Shown: positions 25,007 through 33,859 of the stretch, piece by piece
How positions within the stretch are numbered: the first letter of the stretch is position 1
Layout: each line of letters begins with the position of its first letter
Assembly (NCBI GenBank): GCA_035569495.1
Contig: DATMMX010000011.1
Span: forward strand, 310,001-374,000
Source of the DNA: DASRDZ01 sp035569495
Lineage (GTDB): Bacteria; Chloroflexota; Dormibacteria; Aeolococcales; Aeolococcaceae
Length of the DNA: 64,000 nt
Direction: 5' to 3'
Made by a program: the position numbers and the translations under genes
Notes under the pieces: model-generated
What the model was told of the DNA's origin: nothing
Seen by the model: only the letters and a program-made list of their open reading frames with translations
Databases searched by the model: none

Positions 25007-26869
25007 TTACGCGCAGCGGATGGGACCGGCCCGGTGCTTGGGGGAAGCGGTCGTCAGCGTAGCAGGCAAGCCGTTCACGCCCGGCGCGGCGGCGGTCCCA
25101 GGACTGAACGCCCAGATCTCGCCGGTGCGGCTGAGCGGGTTGAGCTGGGCGTCGAGCGGCGCCGAGTGGCAGAGGTCGTAGAGCGGGCCGCTGAGCGGGT
25201 CGCAGGCCTTGAACTCGGCGTCGGTGTCGCTGGTGCCGGCACCGACCACCACGGTCTCGCCCGCCACGGCGGCGCCGCTGGAGATTGGGGCGCCGAGCGG
25301 AAAGCCCCAGAGCAGGCGGCCGGAGGCGGCGTCGTAGGCGCGGAGCAGGCCGTCGAGAGCGCCGTTGTAGACCACGCCCCCGGCGACGGTGCTGGCGCCG
25401 TAGGAGGGACCCTGCGTCGCCTGCCACGCCGGGGCGCCGGTGGCGGCGTCGAAGCTGCGCATCGGGGTGAGCGGGGCGGTGGGGTCGTCCTGCGGGGTCG
25501 GCGCACCGGTGGCGGGGTCGTTGCGCACGGGGGTGTCGATGGCGGCGGCGCCGAAGACCTGGGGCGCGCTGCCCTGGGTGGCGCGGCCGACCGCGGTGTT
25601 GCCGATGAAGCCGCCCACCGCCTGGCTGTCCTGGATGTTGCCGTTGCCCTGCTCGACCGCCTTCCAGACCAGGGCGCCGCTGTCGCGGTCGACGACCGAG
25701 TAGGTGCCGTCCTTGTTGCCCTCGCCGACCACGCGGCGGCCGCCGGGCAGCGTGAACACCTGGGGCGAGGAGCCGAAGTCGTCGTCGCTGGTGTTGTTGG
25801 GCGGGTGCGGCTGGTAGCTCCACACCGGCGTGCCGGTGGCGGCGTCGACACCGACAATGGCCTCGGCGTACGGCTGCCAGCGATGGGCGTAGTCGTAGGT
25901 GCCGCCCGCGGGGCAATAGGGGTCGGTGCCGTCCGTGGGGCAGGGGCGCGGCGGGGGCGGCGCCTGGCCCGGGGGCGCGGGGAGGCTGACCGGGCCGGCC
26001 GAGGCGAGCGAGCCGCTCGGCGAGTTGTCCGGGCAGTCGGCCATGCCCACGAAGGCGAGGGCGCGGCGGGCGGGATCGGGGTTCCACGGCTGGAGGTCGA
26101 GGGCGGGCGAGCTCCAGACGTTGCCGCAACCGTAGAGCGGCTGGTGGGTGTAGGTCTCAGGGTTGAAGTGCCAGACCGCCTGGTGGGTGACCGCGTCGAT
26201 CGCCCACAGGCCCTCGCCCGGGTAGTCGCTGCGCTGGTTGGCGTCGCTGCCGACCAGCACCCAGGGGTGGCCGTTGGGGGTGAGCTGCCAGACCACCGGG
26301 CTGGACTCGATCTCGCCCTGGCCGGTGGGCTGCTGGGGGTCGGCGTCGAAGCGCCAGAGGATGGCGCCGGTCTGAGCGTCGAGGGCGTAGAGCGAGTCGG
26401 CGGCGCCGACGAAGACGGTGCGTCGGCCCTGCACCGTTGCCACGGCGGCCGACGAGGTGATCTGGCCGTAGGCGTCGTGGTGGGCGTCCGTCCATGGTGC
26501 GGCGGCCCGGTTGCCGAGGGCGGCCTGCCAGCGGGTGGCGCCGGTGGCCAGGTCGAGGGCGTAGAAGCTGCCGTCCCAAGCGCCCACGTACACCCTGCCG
26601 TCGGCGACGGTGGGCTGGGCGGTGACCACGTTGGAGGCGTGCGCCACCCAGCGCGGCCTGAGCTGGGCGACGTTCTGCGTGGTGGGGACGCTGGGGCAGG
26701 TGCTGGCGAAGTCGCGGCTGGGGTCGTGGCCGTAGGTGGTCCAGTCGCAGGCGCGGGACTGCAGGGTGGCGAGCAGGTCGTGCGGCTGGGGTTGGGGCTG
26801 CGCCCGGGCGGCGGCGGGGGCGAGCGCGGCGGCGGCCACGGTGGCGAGCGGGAGCAGTCGGCGGAGCAA
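25007..26869 (-). CDS. Secreted PQQ-type beta-propeller protein
   Basis: A 620-residue protein with a cleavable signal peptide (LLPLATVAAAALAPAAARAQ) and repeated propeller blades of the PQQ-enzyme type, for example GRVYVGAWDGSFYALDLATG and DSLYALDAQTGAILWRF. The start YGHDPSRDF resembles polyvinyl-alcohol or alcohol dehydrogenase-like quinoproteins. No CxxCH haem motif is visible, so it is not a quinohaemoprotein. Whether it binds PQQ is not shown; the fold is also used for non-enzymatic scaffolds. Start TTG 26869, with AGAGAGG about 11 bases upstream. It stands between the PBP and YihY genes on the same strand. Confidence 0.8.
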   Translation of the reverse strand: MLRRLLPLATVAAAALAPAAARAQPQPQPHDLLATLQSRACDWTTYGHDPSRDFASTCPSVPTTQNVAQLRPRWVAHASNVVTAQPTVADGRVYVGAWDGSFYALDLATGATRWQAALGNRAAAPWTDAHHDAYGQITSSAAVATVQGRRTVFVGAADSLYALDAQTGAILWRFDADPQQPTGQGEIESSPVVWQLTPNGHPWVLVGSDANQRSDYPGEGLWAIDAVTHQAVWHFNPETYTHQPLYGCGNVWSSPALDLQPWNPDPARRALAFVGMADCPDNSPSGSLASAGPVSLPAPPGQAPPPPRPCPTDGTDPYCPAGGTYDYAHRWQPYAEAIVGVDAATGTPVWSYQPHPPNNTSDDDFGSSPQVFTLPGGRRVVGEGNKDGTYSVVDRDSGALVWKAVEQGNGNIQDSQAVGGFIGNTAVGRATQGSAPQVFGAAAIDTPVRNDPATGAPTPQDDPTAPLTPMRSFDAATGAPAWQATQGPSYGASTVAGGVVYNGALDGLLRAYDAASGRLLWGFPLGAPISSGAAVAGETVVVGAGTSDTDAEFKACDPLSGPLYDLCHSAPLDAQLNPLSRTGEIWAFSPGTAAAPGVNGLPATLTTASPKHRAGPIRCA

Positions 26870-26926
26870 CGGTGTGGTGTCCTCTCTCGGGCGCGCTGGT
26901 GCGCAGCCTGCAAGAGTGAGGACGGA

Positions 26927-27808
26927 TCAGCGAGTTCGGTCTTGCGCCTCGAACTCGGCGCTGACGGCGCCGCCGAGGACGGTGATCTGCCCCAGGAAGA
27001 ACATGTACGTCATCAGCAGGAAGAACAGCGCGAAGGTGGCGCCGTAGGTGTTGAAGCCACCGGCCAGGCGCACGTACAGCGGGAAGATGAAGGTGAACGC
27101 CTCCAGCAGCACGCCCGCGGCGATCGCGCCCGGCAGCACGTTGCGCACCCGCTGCCTGCGGTTGGGCACGACGTAGTAGATGGCCAGGAAGATCAGGCTG
27201 CCGTCGAGCACTCCCGCGGCGACCTGGATGACCAGCCCCGCCGGTCCCGAGGTGAACAGCCCGGGCACGAAGCTGAGTTGCTGCAGCGCGGGCAGCAGTG
27301 CGCTGCTCAGCACCAGCGGCACCGCCAGCGCGGTGAACAGGAAGATCATCCCGAAGGCCATGAGCTTCTGGCGCACGAAGCTCCTCGCCTTGCCGTGGTA
27401 GAGCGCGGTCAGCGCCTGCTCGACGGCGCCGAACAGCGCCGAGCCGCCCCACAGCAGGCCGAGGAAGCCGGCGATGGCGAAGATGCCGCTGTGGTGCTTG
27501 ACGCCGTTCAGCGCGTCGAGGATCTGCTTCTGCGCGTTGGGACTCGGGAAAGCGTTGACCACCGCGGTCTCGACGTTGTGCGAGATGCTCGGGCTCTGCA
27601 GCACGAAGCCGAGCACGGTGATGGCGATCAGCACCATGGGGAAGAGGGCGAAGAGGGCGTTCCAGGCGATCAGCGTCGCCCAGTTGGGGCCCTGGGCGTC
27701 GAGGTAGCGCTTGACGACGCGCACCGCGAACGACTGCAGCACGCGCTGTTTCAGGCCGCGCCGTTGCGCGGGTCTGCTCGCAGTTTGTGGTGTCGCCTCT
27801 GCCGTCAT
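26927..27808 (-). CDS. YihY/BrkB-family inner-membrane protein
   Basis: A 293-residue multi-spanning membrane protein of the YihY (UPF0761, formerly mis-annotated as RNase BN) family. Recognisable features are the N-terminal GPNWATLIAWNALFALFPMVL, then several long hydrophobic segments and the FLGLLWGGSALFGAVEQALT segment. Function is not established in the family. The real start is ATG 27808 (MTAEATPQ), although the frame is open much further upstream. A TACCGT box 12 bases before it could give a nearly leaderless message. Confidence 0.88.
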   Translation of the reverse strand: MTAEATPQTASRPAQRRGLKQRVLQSFAVRVVKRYLDAQGPNWATLIAWNALFALFPMVLIAITVLGFVLQSPSISHNVETAVVNAFPSPNAQKQILDALNGVKHHSGIFAIAGFLGLLWGGSALFGAVEQALTALYHGKARSFVRQKLMAFGMIFLFTALAVPLVLSSALLPALQQLSFVPGLFTSGPAGLVIQVAAGVLDGSLIFLAIYYVVPNRRQRVRNVLPGAIAAGVLLEAFTFIFPLYVRLAGGFNTYGATFALFFLLMTYMFFLGQITVLGGAVSAEFEAQDRTR

Positions 27809-27820
27809 GGGTGTGCAGCG

Positions 27821-27826
27821 ACGGTA
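27821..27826 (-). promoter_or_regulatory. Possible -10 box of the YihY gene
   Basis: Minus-strand TACCGT lies 12 bases before ATG 27808; the 5' leader would be about 5-6 bases. Confidence 0.3.
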
Positions 27827-27870
27827 TGGGCCCCGTGCTCGGCGCGTCAACCGCGCCTGCACGGCGGCGG

Positions 27871-28692
27871 CTACGCGGGCGGCGGGTTGAGCCGGGCGAG
27901 CTGGCGGGAGAGGGCGACCAGGTTGCCCTGCTCGTCCCACACCTCGCCGTCCTCTTCGAGGTAGCCGTTGATCAGGAAGCGGCTGCGGAACCAGCAGCGC
28001 ATCCAGCCGGGCGCCGGACGGGCACGGACGTGCACGGTCAGCTCCAGTGTGGGCACCCAGCCGCCGGGGCTGGCGTCGAAGATCGCGGGTGGCATGGCGT
28101 CGGCGACCAGCGGCAGCGCGTGGGTGTCGACCGGGCGTCCGTCGGCGAAGCGCAGCCAGCCGCCGACCTCGGCGCGACCTGTCCGCTCGCCGCGCGCCCA
28201 GCCCATGGTGCCGGGGGCGGGGCGGATGTCGACCCGGTCGCGGATGGCGGCGATCAGGCCGTTGGGCATGGGGCCGTTCTGCGGTTCCTGGCGCGCGCAC
28301 CGATCGGGCGGCGGCATCTCCGGCGGCTCCGCCTGGATGATCGTCGGACCCTGCGACTGCGTGTGATCGCCGTAGTTGGCGAGGATGCGGACGCGCTCCC
28401 TGCCGTCCTGGAGCATGCGCGCCATCGCCGTCGAGTGGGCGCGGCCGGTGCGAATCACCTCGACCTCGACGTCGATCGGCGCGTGCTGCGGCGGGCTGAG
28501 GTAGTGCGCGGTGACCGTGAAGGGGTCGGGGTGGGGCAGCTCCTGCCGTATTGCGTTGAGCGCGATGGTCAGCACGTAGCCGCCGTTGGGATACGGGCCG
28601 ATGCTCCAGCGATCAGTGACCTCGCCGCGCCACAGGTGCTCGCCGATGCGGCGCACCTCGGTGTCGGCGTCGAGCTCGTACGGCGATTCCAT
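27871..28692 (-). CDS. TesB-like thioesterase family protein (double hot-dog)
   Basis: A 273-residue protein resembling acyl-CoA thioesterases with two hot-dog folds in tandem. The N-terminal half has DRWSIGPYPNGGYVLTIAL and VTAHYLSPP, typical of the first hot-dog helix and strand. The C-terminal half has GGWVPTLELTVHVRARPAPGW. The likely role is hydrolysis of an acyl-CoA; the substrate is unknown. The start at ATG 28692 (MESPYELD) was chosen because the upstream part of the frame is Pro/Ser/Thr-rich shadow sequence inside purH. It follows purH by 28 bases, so it may be co-transcribed with purMNH. Confidence 0.8.
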   Translation of the reverse strand: MESPYELDADTEVRRIGEHLWRGEVTDRWSIGPYPNGGYVLTIALNAIRQELPHPDPFTVTAHYLSPPQHAPIDVEVEVIRTGRAHSTAMARMLQDGRERVRILANYGDHTQSQGPTIIQAEPPEMPPPDRCARQEPQNGPMPNGLIAAIRDRVDIRPAPGTMGWARGERTGRAEVGGWLRFADGRPVDTHALPLVADAMPPAIFDASPGGWVPTLELTVHVRARPAPGWMRCWFRSRFLINGYLEEDGEVWDEQGNLVALSRQLARLNPPPA

Positions 28693-28720
28693 CTGCGTGT
28701 GCTGCCCGGGTGCCCGCGCG

Positions 28721-30253
28721 TCAGTGGCGGAAGTGGCGTTCGCCGGCGGCGACCATGGCCACGTCGAGGCGGTCGGCGGCCTGGATGACGTCGTCGTCCC
28801 GCCTCGAGCCGCCGGGCTGGATGACGGCGCGAATCCCTGCTGCGGCAAGGGTTTCCAGGCCGTCGGGCATGGGGAAGAAGGCATCGCTGGCGGCCACGGC
28901 GCCGCGCGCCCGCTCCTCGCCCGCGCGCTTCACCGCGATCTCGGCGGCCTCGACGCGCGACATCTGTCCCGCGCCGACCCCCACCGCCATGCCGTCGCGG
29001 ACGATGACGACGGCGTTGGACTTGACGTGGGGGACGACGCGCCATGCGATCAGCATCTGCTCCCACTCCTCGCCGGTGGGCTGCCTGCGGGTCATCACCT
29101 GCATGGTGGAGCGGTCGGTGTCGACGCGGTCGAGCGTCTGCACCAGCAGGCCACCGTCGATGCTGCGCACGTCGAGTGCCGCGGCGCACGAGGGATGCTC
29201 GACGACCAGCACCCGCAACCGCTCCCTGCGCTGCAGGATCTCGGCGGCGTCCGGCTCGATGCGCGGCACGACGACGGCTTCCAGGAACGTCTTGGCAATC
29301 TCGGCGGCGGTCGCCGCGTCCAGGGGGCGGTTCAACCCGACGATGCCGCCGTACGCACTCCGTGGATCACATTCGAACGCGCGGCGGTACGCCGTCTCCA
29401 AGTCCGCACCGACCGCAAACCCGCAGGGATTGGTGTGCTTGATGATCGTCGCCGCCGGCGTGTCGAACTCCATCACCAGCCGCCGCGCCGCATCCACGTC
29501 CAGCCAGTTGGTGAAGCTCAGCACCGGTCCCTGCAGCTGCCGCGCGTGGGCCATCCCACCGGGGGCACCCGGCACCGCGTACACGGCACCGCGCTGGTGC
29601 GGATTCTCGCCGTAGCGCAGCTCGTGCAGGCGCGGCCCGCCGATGGTGAACTCGCCCGGCATCGCCTCGGTGGCCTGCTCCTCGCGCAGGTAGGCCGCGA
29701 CCGCGGTGTCGTACGCGGCGGTGTGGGCGAACGCCTCGGCGGCGAGGCGCTGCCGGGTGGCCGCGCTGATGCTGCCATCCCTGGCAATATCTTCGACGAC
29801 CGCGGCGTACTGCGCGGGCGAGGTCACCACCGCGACGGAGTCGGCGTTCTTGGCGGCGGCGCGGATCATCGTCGGTCCGCCGATGTCGATGTTCTCGATC
29901 ACCTCGTCGCGCGCCGCTCCGCGCGCCACCGTCTCGCGGAACGGATACAGCGACACGGCGACGATGTCGAAGGGCAGGAACCCGTGCTCGGCGAGCTGGC
30001 GCATGTGCTCGGGGTTGTCGCGCCGCGCCAGGATGCCCGCGTGGATGGCCGGGTGCAGCGTCTTGACGCGCCCGTCGAGCATCTCGGGAAAGCCGGTCAG
30101 CTCGCTGACGGCGCGCGCCTCGATGCCCTCGGCGGCGAGGGCGCGGCGGGTGCCGTCGGTGGCGACCAGCTCGACGCCGTGCTGCGCCAGGGTGCGCGCG
30201 AAGGCGGCGAGACCGGTCTTGTCGCTGACGCCGAGGAGCGCTCGCAGGGTCAT
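28721..30253 (-). CDS. purH: Bifunctional AICAR transformylase / IMP cyclohydrolase PurH
   Basis: A 510-residue enzyme for the last two steps of de novo IMP synthesis. The N-terminal MGS-like cyclohydrolase domain starts LLGVSDKTGLAAFARTL. The transformylase domain has the catalytic Lys-His in TIIKHTNPCGFA and the C-terminal AGIRAVIQPGGSRRDDDVI. The length is standard. The ATG at 30253 overlaps the purN stop (ATGA). Operon order purM-purN-purH follows the chemistry only partly but is common in bacteria. Confidence 0.97.
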   Translation of the reverse strand: MTLRALLGVSDKTGLAAFARTLAQHGVELVATDGTRRALAAEGIEARAVSELTGFPEMLDGRVKTLHPAIHAGILARRDNPEHMRQLAEHGFLPFDIVAVSLYPFRETVARGAARDEVIENIDIGGPTMIRAAAKNADSVAVVTSPAQYAAVVEDIARDGSISAATRQRLAAEAFAHTAAYDTAVAAYLREEQATEAMPGEFTIGGPRLHELRYGENPHQRGAVYAVPGAPGGMAHARQLQGPVLSFTNWLDVDAARRLVMEFDTPAATIIKHTNPCGFAVGADLETAYRRAFECDPRSAYGGIVGLNRPLDAATAAEIAKTFLEAVVVPRIEPDAAEILQRRERLRVLVVEHPSCAAALDVRSIDGGLLVQTLDRVDTDRSTMQVMTRRQPTGEEWEQMLIAWRVVPHVKSNAVVIVRDGMAVGVGAGQMSRVEAAEIAVKRAGEERARGAVAASDAFFPMPDGLETLAAAGIRAVIQPGGSRRDDDVIQAADRLDVAMVAAGERHFRH

Positions 30254-30911
30254 GGCCGGGTGGGACCTCCGATGTGGGTGGGTGCGGGTGCAGGCTGGAT
30301 GCGCACGCGCCGCCCCTCGCGCCGCAGCCGCCCGCTGCAGAACAGCGCCACCGCCTCGGGGAGGATGCGCCATTCCTGCTCATGGATGCGCAGGCGCAGC
30401 GACTCGGCGTCGTCGTCCTCCTCGACCGGCACCGCGGCCTGCAGGACGATCGGGCCGCCGTCCGGCTCGCCGGGTTCGAGCAGCTGCACCGTGCAGCCGC
30501 TCACCTTGGCGCCGAAGGCGAGCGCGTCCTCGACGGCGTGCATGCCGCCGGCGAAGGCGGGCAGCAGCGAGGGGTGCACGTTGAGGATGGCGTCGGGAAA
30601 GGCGTCGAGCACCGGTGCGGTGAGCACGCGGTCGTAGCCCGCGCAGACGACGAGCCGCACGCCCGCGGCCAGCAGCGCGTCGCGAATCGCGGCGTCGCGG
30701 GCCTCCAGCGAGCCGCCGAAGTCGGTGACGGGCAGCGCCAGAGCCTCCACGCCGTGCGCGCGCGCAACCTCCAGGGCACCCGCGGAACGGCGATTGCTGA
30801 TCACCAATGCGACGCGCGCGGGAAAGTCCGCGGCGTCGCAGGCGGAGAGCAGCGCGCGCAGGTTGGTGCCGGTGCCGCTGACCAGCACGCCGACCGGGAC
30901 TCGCGGTGCGC

Positions 30912-30915
<4 letters not shown>
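30250..30915 (-). CDS. purN: Phosphoribosylglycinamide formyltransferase PurN (probable CTG start)
   Basis: A 221-residue enzyme that formylates GAR with 10-formyl-THF. Motifs: VGVLVSGTGTNLRALL (phosphate-binding start), VVCAGYDRVLTAP, and catalytic Asn/His in LNVHPSLLPAF followed by GCTVQLLEPGEPDGGPI. The conserved first strand begins only about seven residues after the purM stop. No ATG, GTG or TTG exists in frame between that stop and the strand, while CTG at 30915 overlaps it (CTGA). The next possible start, GTG 30888, would remove most of the first strand. CTG initiation by translational coupling is therefore the best reading. Confidence 0.9.
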
Positions 30916-31937
<1,022 letters not shown>

Positions 31938-31970
31938 GAACGGCCCTCTGGGGGGTGATCAGCGCCGCGT

Positions 31971-31976
31971 AGTGTA
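31971..31976 (-). promoter_or_regulatory. Likely -10 box of purMNH
   Basis: Minus-strand TACACT would start transcription near 31965, leaving a short leader that contains the purM ribosome binding site. No clear -35 is visible. Confidence 0.4.
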
Positions 31977-31984
31977 CCGGCCGC

Positions 31985-32518
31985 TCAATCCGGAGGCGCA
32001 GCGAGCAGGGCGAACGCGGCGCCGGTGCCGAGGCCGTAGGCCAGGTGGGCGGTGAGGTCGCGGGCCAGGACCCCGGCGTCGTACTCCCAGATCGGCTTGT
32101 AGAGCCCGGCCAGCGGCAGGGTCACGTAGCTCGACAGCCAGACCAGGCTGCCCAACGCCAGCCCGAGGGGGACCACCGCAGCGCGCCGCTGCGGATGCAG
32201 CCACCCCGCGTAGGCGCCGAGCTGCGCGCCCCAGCCGACGCCGTAGCCCCAGTGCATGAGGTTGTTGACCAGCGCCGCCCGGCTGACCGGGATGTCCCGC
32301 CGGGTGAGCGCCACGAACAGCTTGCGGCCGAACTGCGCCGGCGCGGGCGCGTCCTCCCAGCGCTGCACGTCGAGGTCGAATTCCCAGGCCAGCGGCGGCT
32401 TGTCGCCCCCGCCGCGGCGGTGGCGCGCATACCAGACCGCGTCCATCGCCACAGTGCCCACCGCCCCGGCGACGGCGCCGCGGGCGATGGCTCCCAGAGG
32501 GGTGAGGCGCTTGCCCAT
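31985..32518 (-). CDS. Small membrane protein, possibly YagU/DUF1440-like
   Basis: A 177-residue protein with about four hydrophobic segments: the N-terminal GAIARGAVAGAVGTVAMDAVW, two in the middle around WGYGVGWGAQLGAYAGWL and VVPLGLALGSLVWLSSYV, and a C-terminal one. The Gly-rich first segment with a conserved Asp/Trp pattern resembles YagU/DUF1440 proteins, but this is only a resemblance. A 190-residue ORF in an overlapping frame is Arg/Gly/Pro rich and is taken as shadow. ATG 32518 is preferred; TTG 32527 is possible. Function unknown. Confidence 0.6.
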   Translation of the reverse strand: MGKRLTPLGAIARGAVAGAVGTVAMDAVWYARHRRGGGDKPPLAWEFDLDVQRWEDAPAPAQFGRKLFVALTRRDIPVSRAALVNNLMHWGYGVGWGAQLGAYAGWLHPQRRAAVVPLGLALGSLVWLSSYVTLPLAGLYKPIWEYDAGVLARDLTAHLAYGLGTGAAFALLAAPPD

Positions 32519-32559
32519 ACCGTCCAAGCATGCCCGCTGGGGACGGCTCGCGTCGCGCC

Positions 32560-33708
32560 CTAGGCGCCTTCGAGGATGAAGTGGGAGAGGCGGACCAGCT
32601 CCTGCGACACCGCGTGCTTGGGGTCGGCGAGCACCGCGGGGTGGCCGCTGGTGGTGGCGCGGTGGAAGAGGTCGAGCGCGTGGGGGACGGCGACCGGGAT
32701 GCGGCGGCGCAGAAAGCCCTCGACCCGCTCGCGGGTGAGCTCGGGGGAGTTGACCGTCCCGTTGAGCACCAGGAGCTGGCGCTCCTCCTCGATGTCGAGG
32801 TCGCGGAGGATCTCGAACAGGGTGAGGGTGCGGCGCAGCGCGGTCACCTCGGGCGTGACCACCACCACCACCCGGTCGGCGAGGGCGAGCGCGGTCAGGG
32901 CGGGGTCGGAGAACCCGTGCGGGACGTCGACCAGCACGGTGTCGTGCATGGCCCGGAGGATGTTGACCAGCGCGGTCACCCCGTGCTCGCCGACCCGCAG
33001 CGCGTCGACGGGACGGCGCGGCGCGCCCAGGACGCGCAGGCCGGTGGCGTGGCGGGCCACGTAGTCCTCGGGGGTGACGGTGGCGCCGTCGTGCTCGATG
33101 GCGTCGATCAGCTCGTCCACGCCCGACCGCGGCGGCACGTCGACGAGCATGGGCAGGTCGCCGTACTCGAGGTCGAGGTCGACGGCGATGACGCTGGGCG
33201 TGCGGGACTGGGCGACCGCCAGGGCGACGTTGGCGGTGATGCTGCTCACCCCCGCGCCGCCCTTGGCGCTGGTGATCACCACCACCTGGCCGCCCACCTG
33301 CTGGTGGCGGTCGGGACGACCCTCGGAGATGCGGCGCAGCACGCCCATGACGCGCGCCTCGACCAGGTCGAGGTCGAGCGGTTTGGGCAGCACCTCGTCG
33401 GCGAAGTCGACGCCCTCGGTGGCGGCCAGGTGGCCGTTGCCGTTGCCGTTGCTGCCCGCCTTGGCGCTGAACAGCACCACCGGCAGGTGCCGGGTGCCGG
33501 GGTTGCGGCGGATGGTGCGCACCAGCTCGACGCCGTTCATGTCGGGCATGTAGACGTCGGTGAGCACGGCGTCGGGCTCGTCCTCGCGGAGCAGGTGCCA
33601 GGCCTCGATGCCGTCGCGGGCGATCCGCACCTGGTGGCCGCGGCTCTCGAAGTAGCGCTTGAGCTGCTTGCGGAGCGAGGCGTCGTCGTCGGCGATGATC
33701 AGGCGCAT
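32560..33708 (-). CDS. Receiver-ParA/MinD fusion, CpaE/TadZ-like
   Basis: A 382-residue protein. Residues 1-118 are a CheY-type receiver with IIADDD, phospho-acceptor Asp51 (LTDVYMPDMNG), Ser81 and Lys109 (LPKP), plus an unusual Ser-Asn-Gly-rich insertion at about 85-93. Residues 142-370 are a ParA/MinD-type ATPase with deviant Walker A SAKGGAGVSSI, VIAVDLDLEYGD and VLVDVPHGFSD. The architecture matches CpaE/TadZ, which positions type IV or Tad pili, but here the receiver keeps all phosphorylation residues and no pilus gene is nearby. A TAGCGT box 9 bases before ATG 33708 suggests a leaderless message. Confidence 0.85.
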   Translation of the reverse strand: MRLIIADDDASLRKQLKRYFESRGHQVRIARDGIEAWHLLREDEPDAVLTDVYMPDMNGVELVRTIRRNPGTRHLPVVLFSAKAGSNGNGNGHLAATEGVDFADEVLPKPLDLDLVEARVMGVLRRISEGRPDRHQQVGGQVVVITSAKGGAGVSSITANVALAVAQSRTPSVIAVDLDLEYGDLPMLVDVPPRSGVDELIDAIEHDGATVTPEDYVARHATGLRVLGAPRRPVDALRVGEHGVTALVNILRAMHDTVLVDVPHGFSDPALTALALADRVVVVVTPEVTALRRTLTLFEILRDLDIEEERQLLVLNGTVNSPELTRERVEGFLRRRIPVAVPHALDLFHRATTSGHPAVLADPKHAVSQELVRLSHFILEGA

Positions 33709-33717
33709 CGGGTGGGC

Positions 33718-33723
33718 ACGCTA
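33718..33723 (-). promoter_or_regulatory. -10 box of a probable leaderless promoter (receiver-ParA gene)
   Basis: Minus-strand TAGCGT, 9 bases, then ATG 33708; no Shine-Dalgarno. Same hexamer as before the TraR/DksA gene. Confidence 0.5.
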
Positions 33724-33795
33724 CACCCGGCCGGGCGCGCCGGCGCGTGATGTGACAGGTTGGATACCACGCTTTGACCGTGCGCGCGGTGCATG

Positions 33796-33833
33796 AAGAA
33801 AGGCCGGCCGCCCTGTGCGTGGCGACCGGCCTT
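33796..33833 (-). terminator. Rho-independent terminator of the 673-residue secreted protein gene
   Basis: An 8-bp perfect stem AAGGCCGG / CCGGCCTT (33800-33807 and 33826-33833) is followed on the minus strand by a T-rich run, TTTCTTC. It lies 26 bases after the stop at 33860. Confidence 0.7.
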
Positions 33834-33859
33834 CCGTGTTGCGGTGGGTGCGGGGCGGG

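Noticed and set aside
24854..27964. Plus-strand ORF of 1036 codons
   Set aside because: Runs antisense through three real genes (PBP start, PQQ-type propeller, YihY protein) and has repetitive Gly/Ala/Arg composition.
26927..28300. A 457-residue protein including the YihY domain
   Set aside because: The first ~160 codons overlap the thioesterase gene and are not homologous to YihY; the family start is at 27808.
31959..32531. 190-codon ORF in a different frame over the small membrane protein
   Set aside because: Arg/Gly/Pro-rich without hydrophobic segments; the alternative frame gives a sensible multi-spanning membrane protein.
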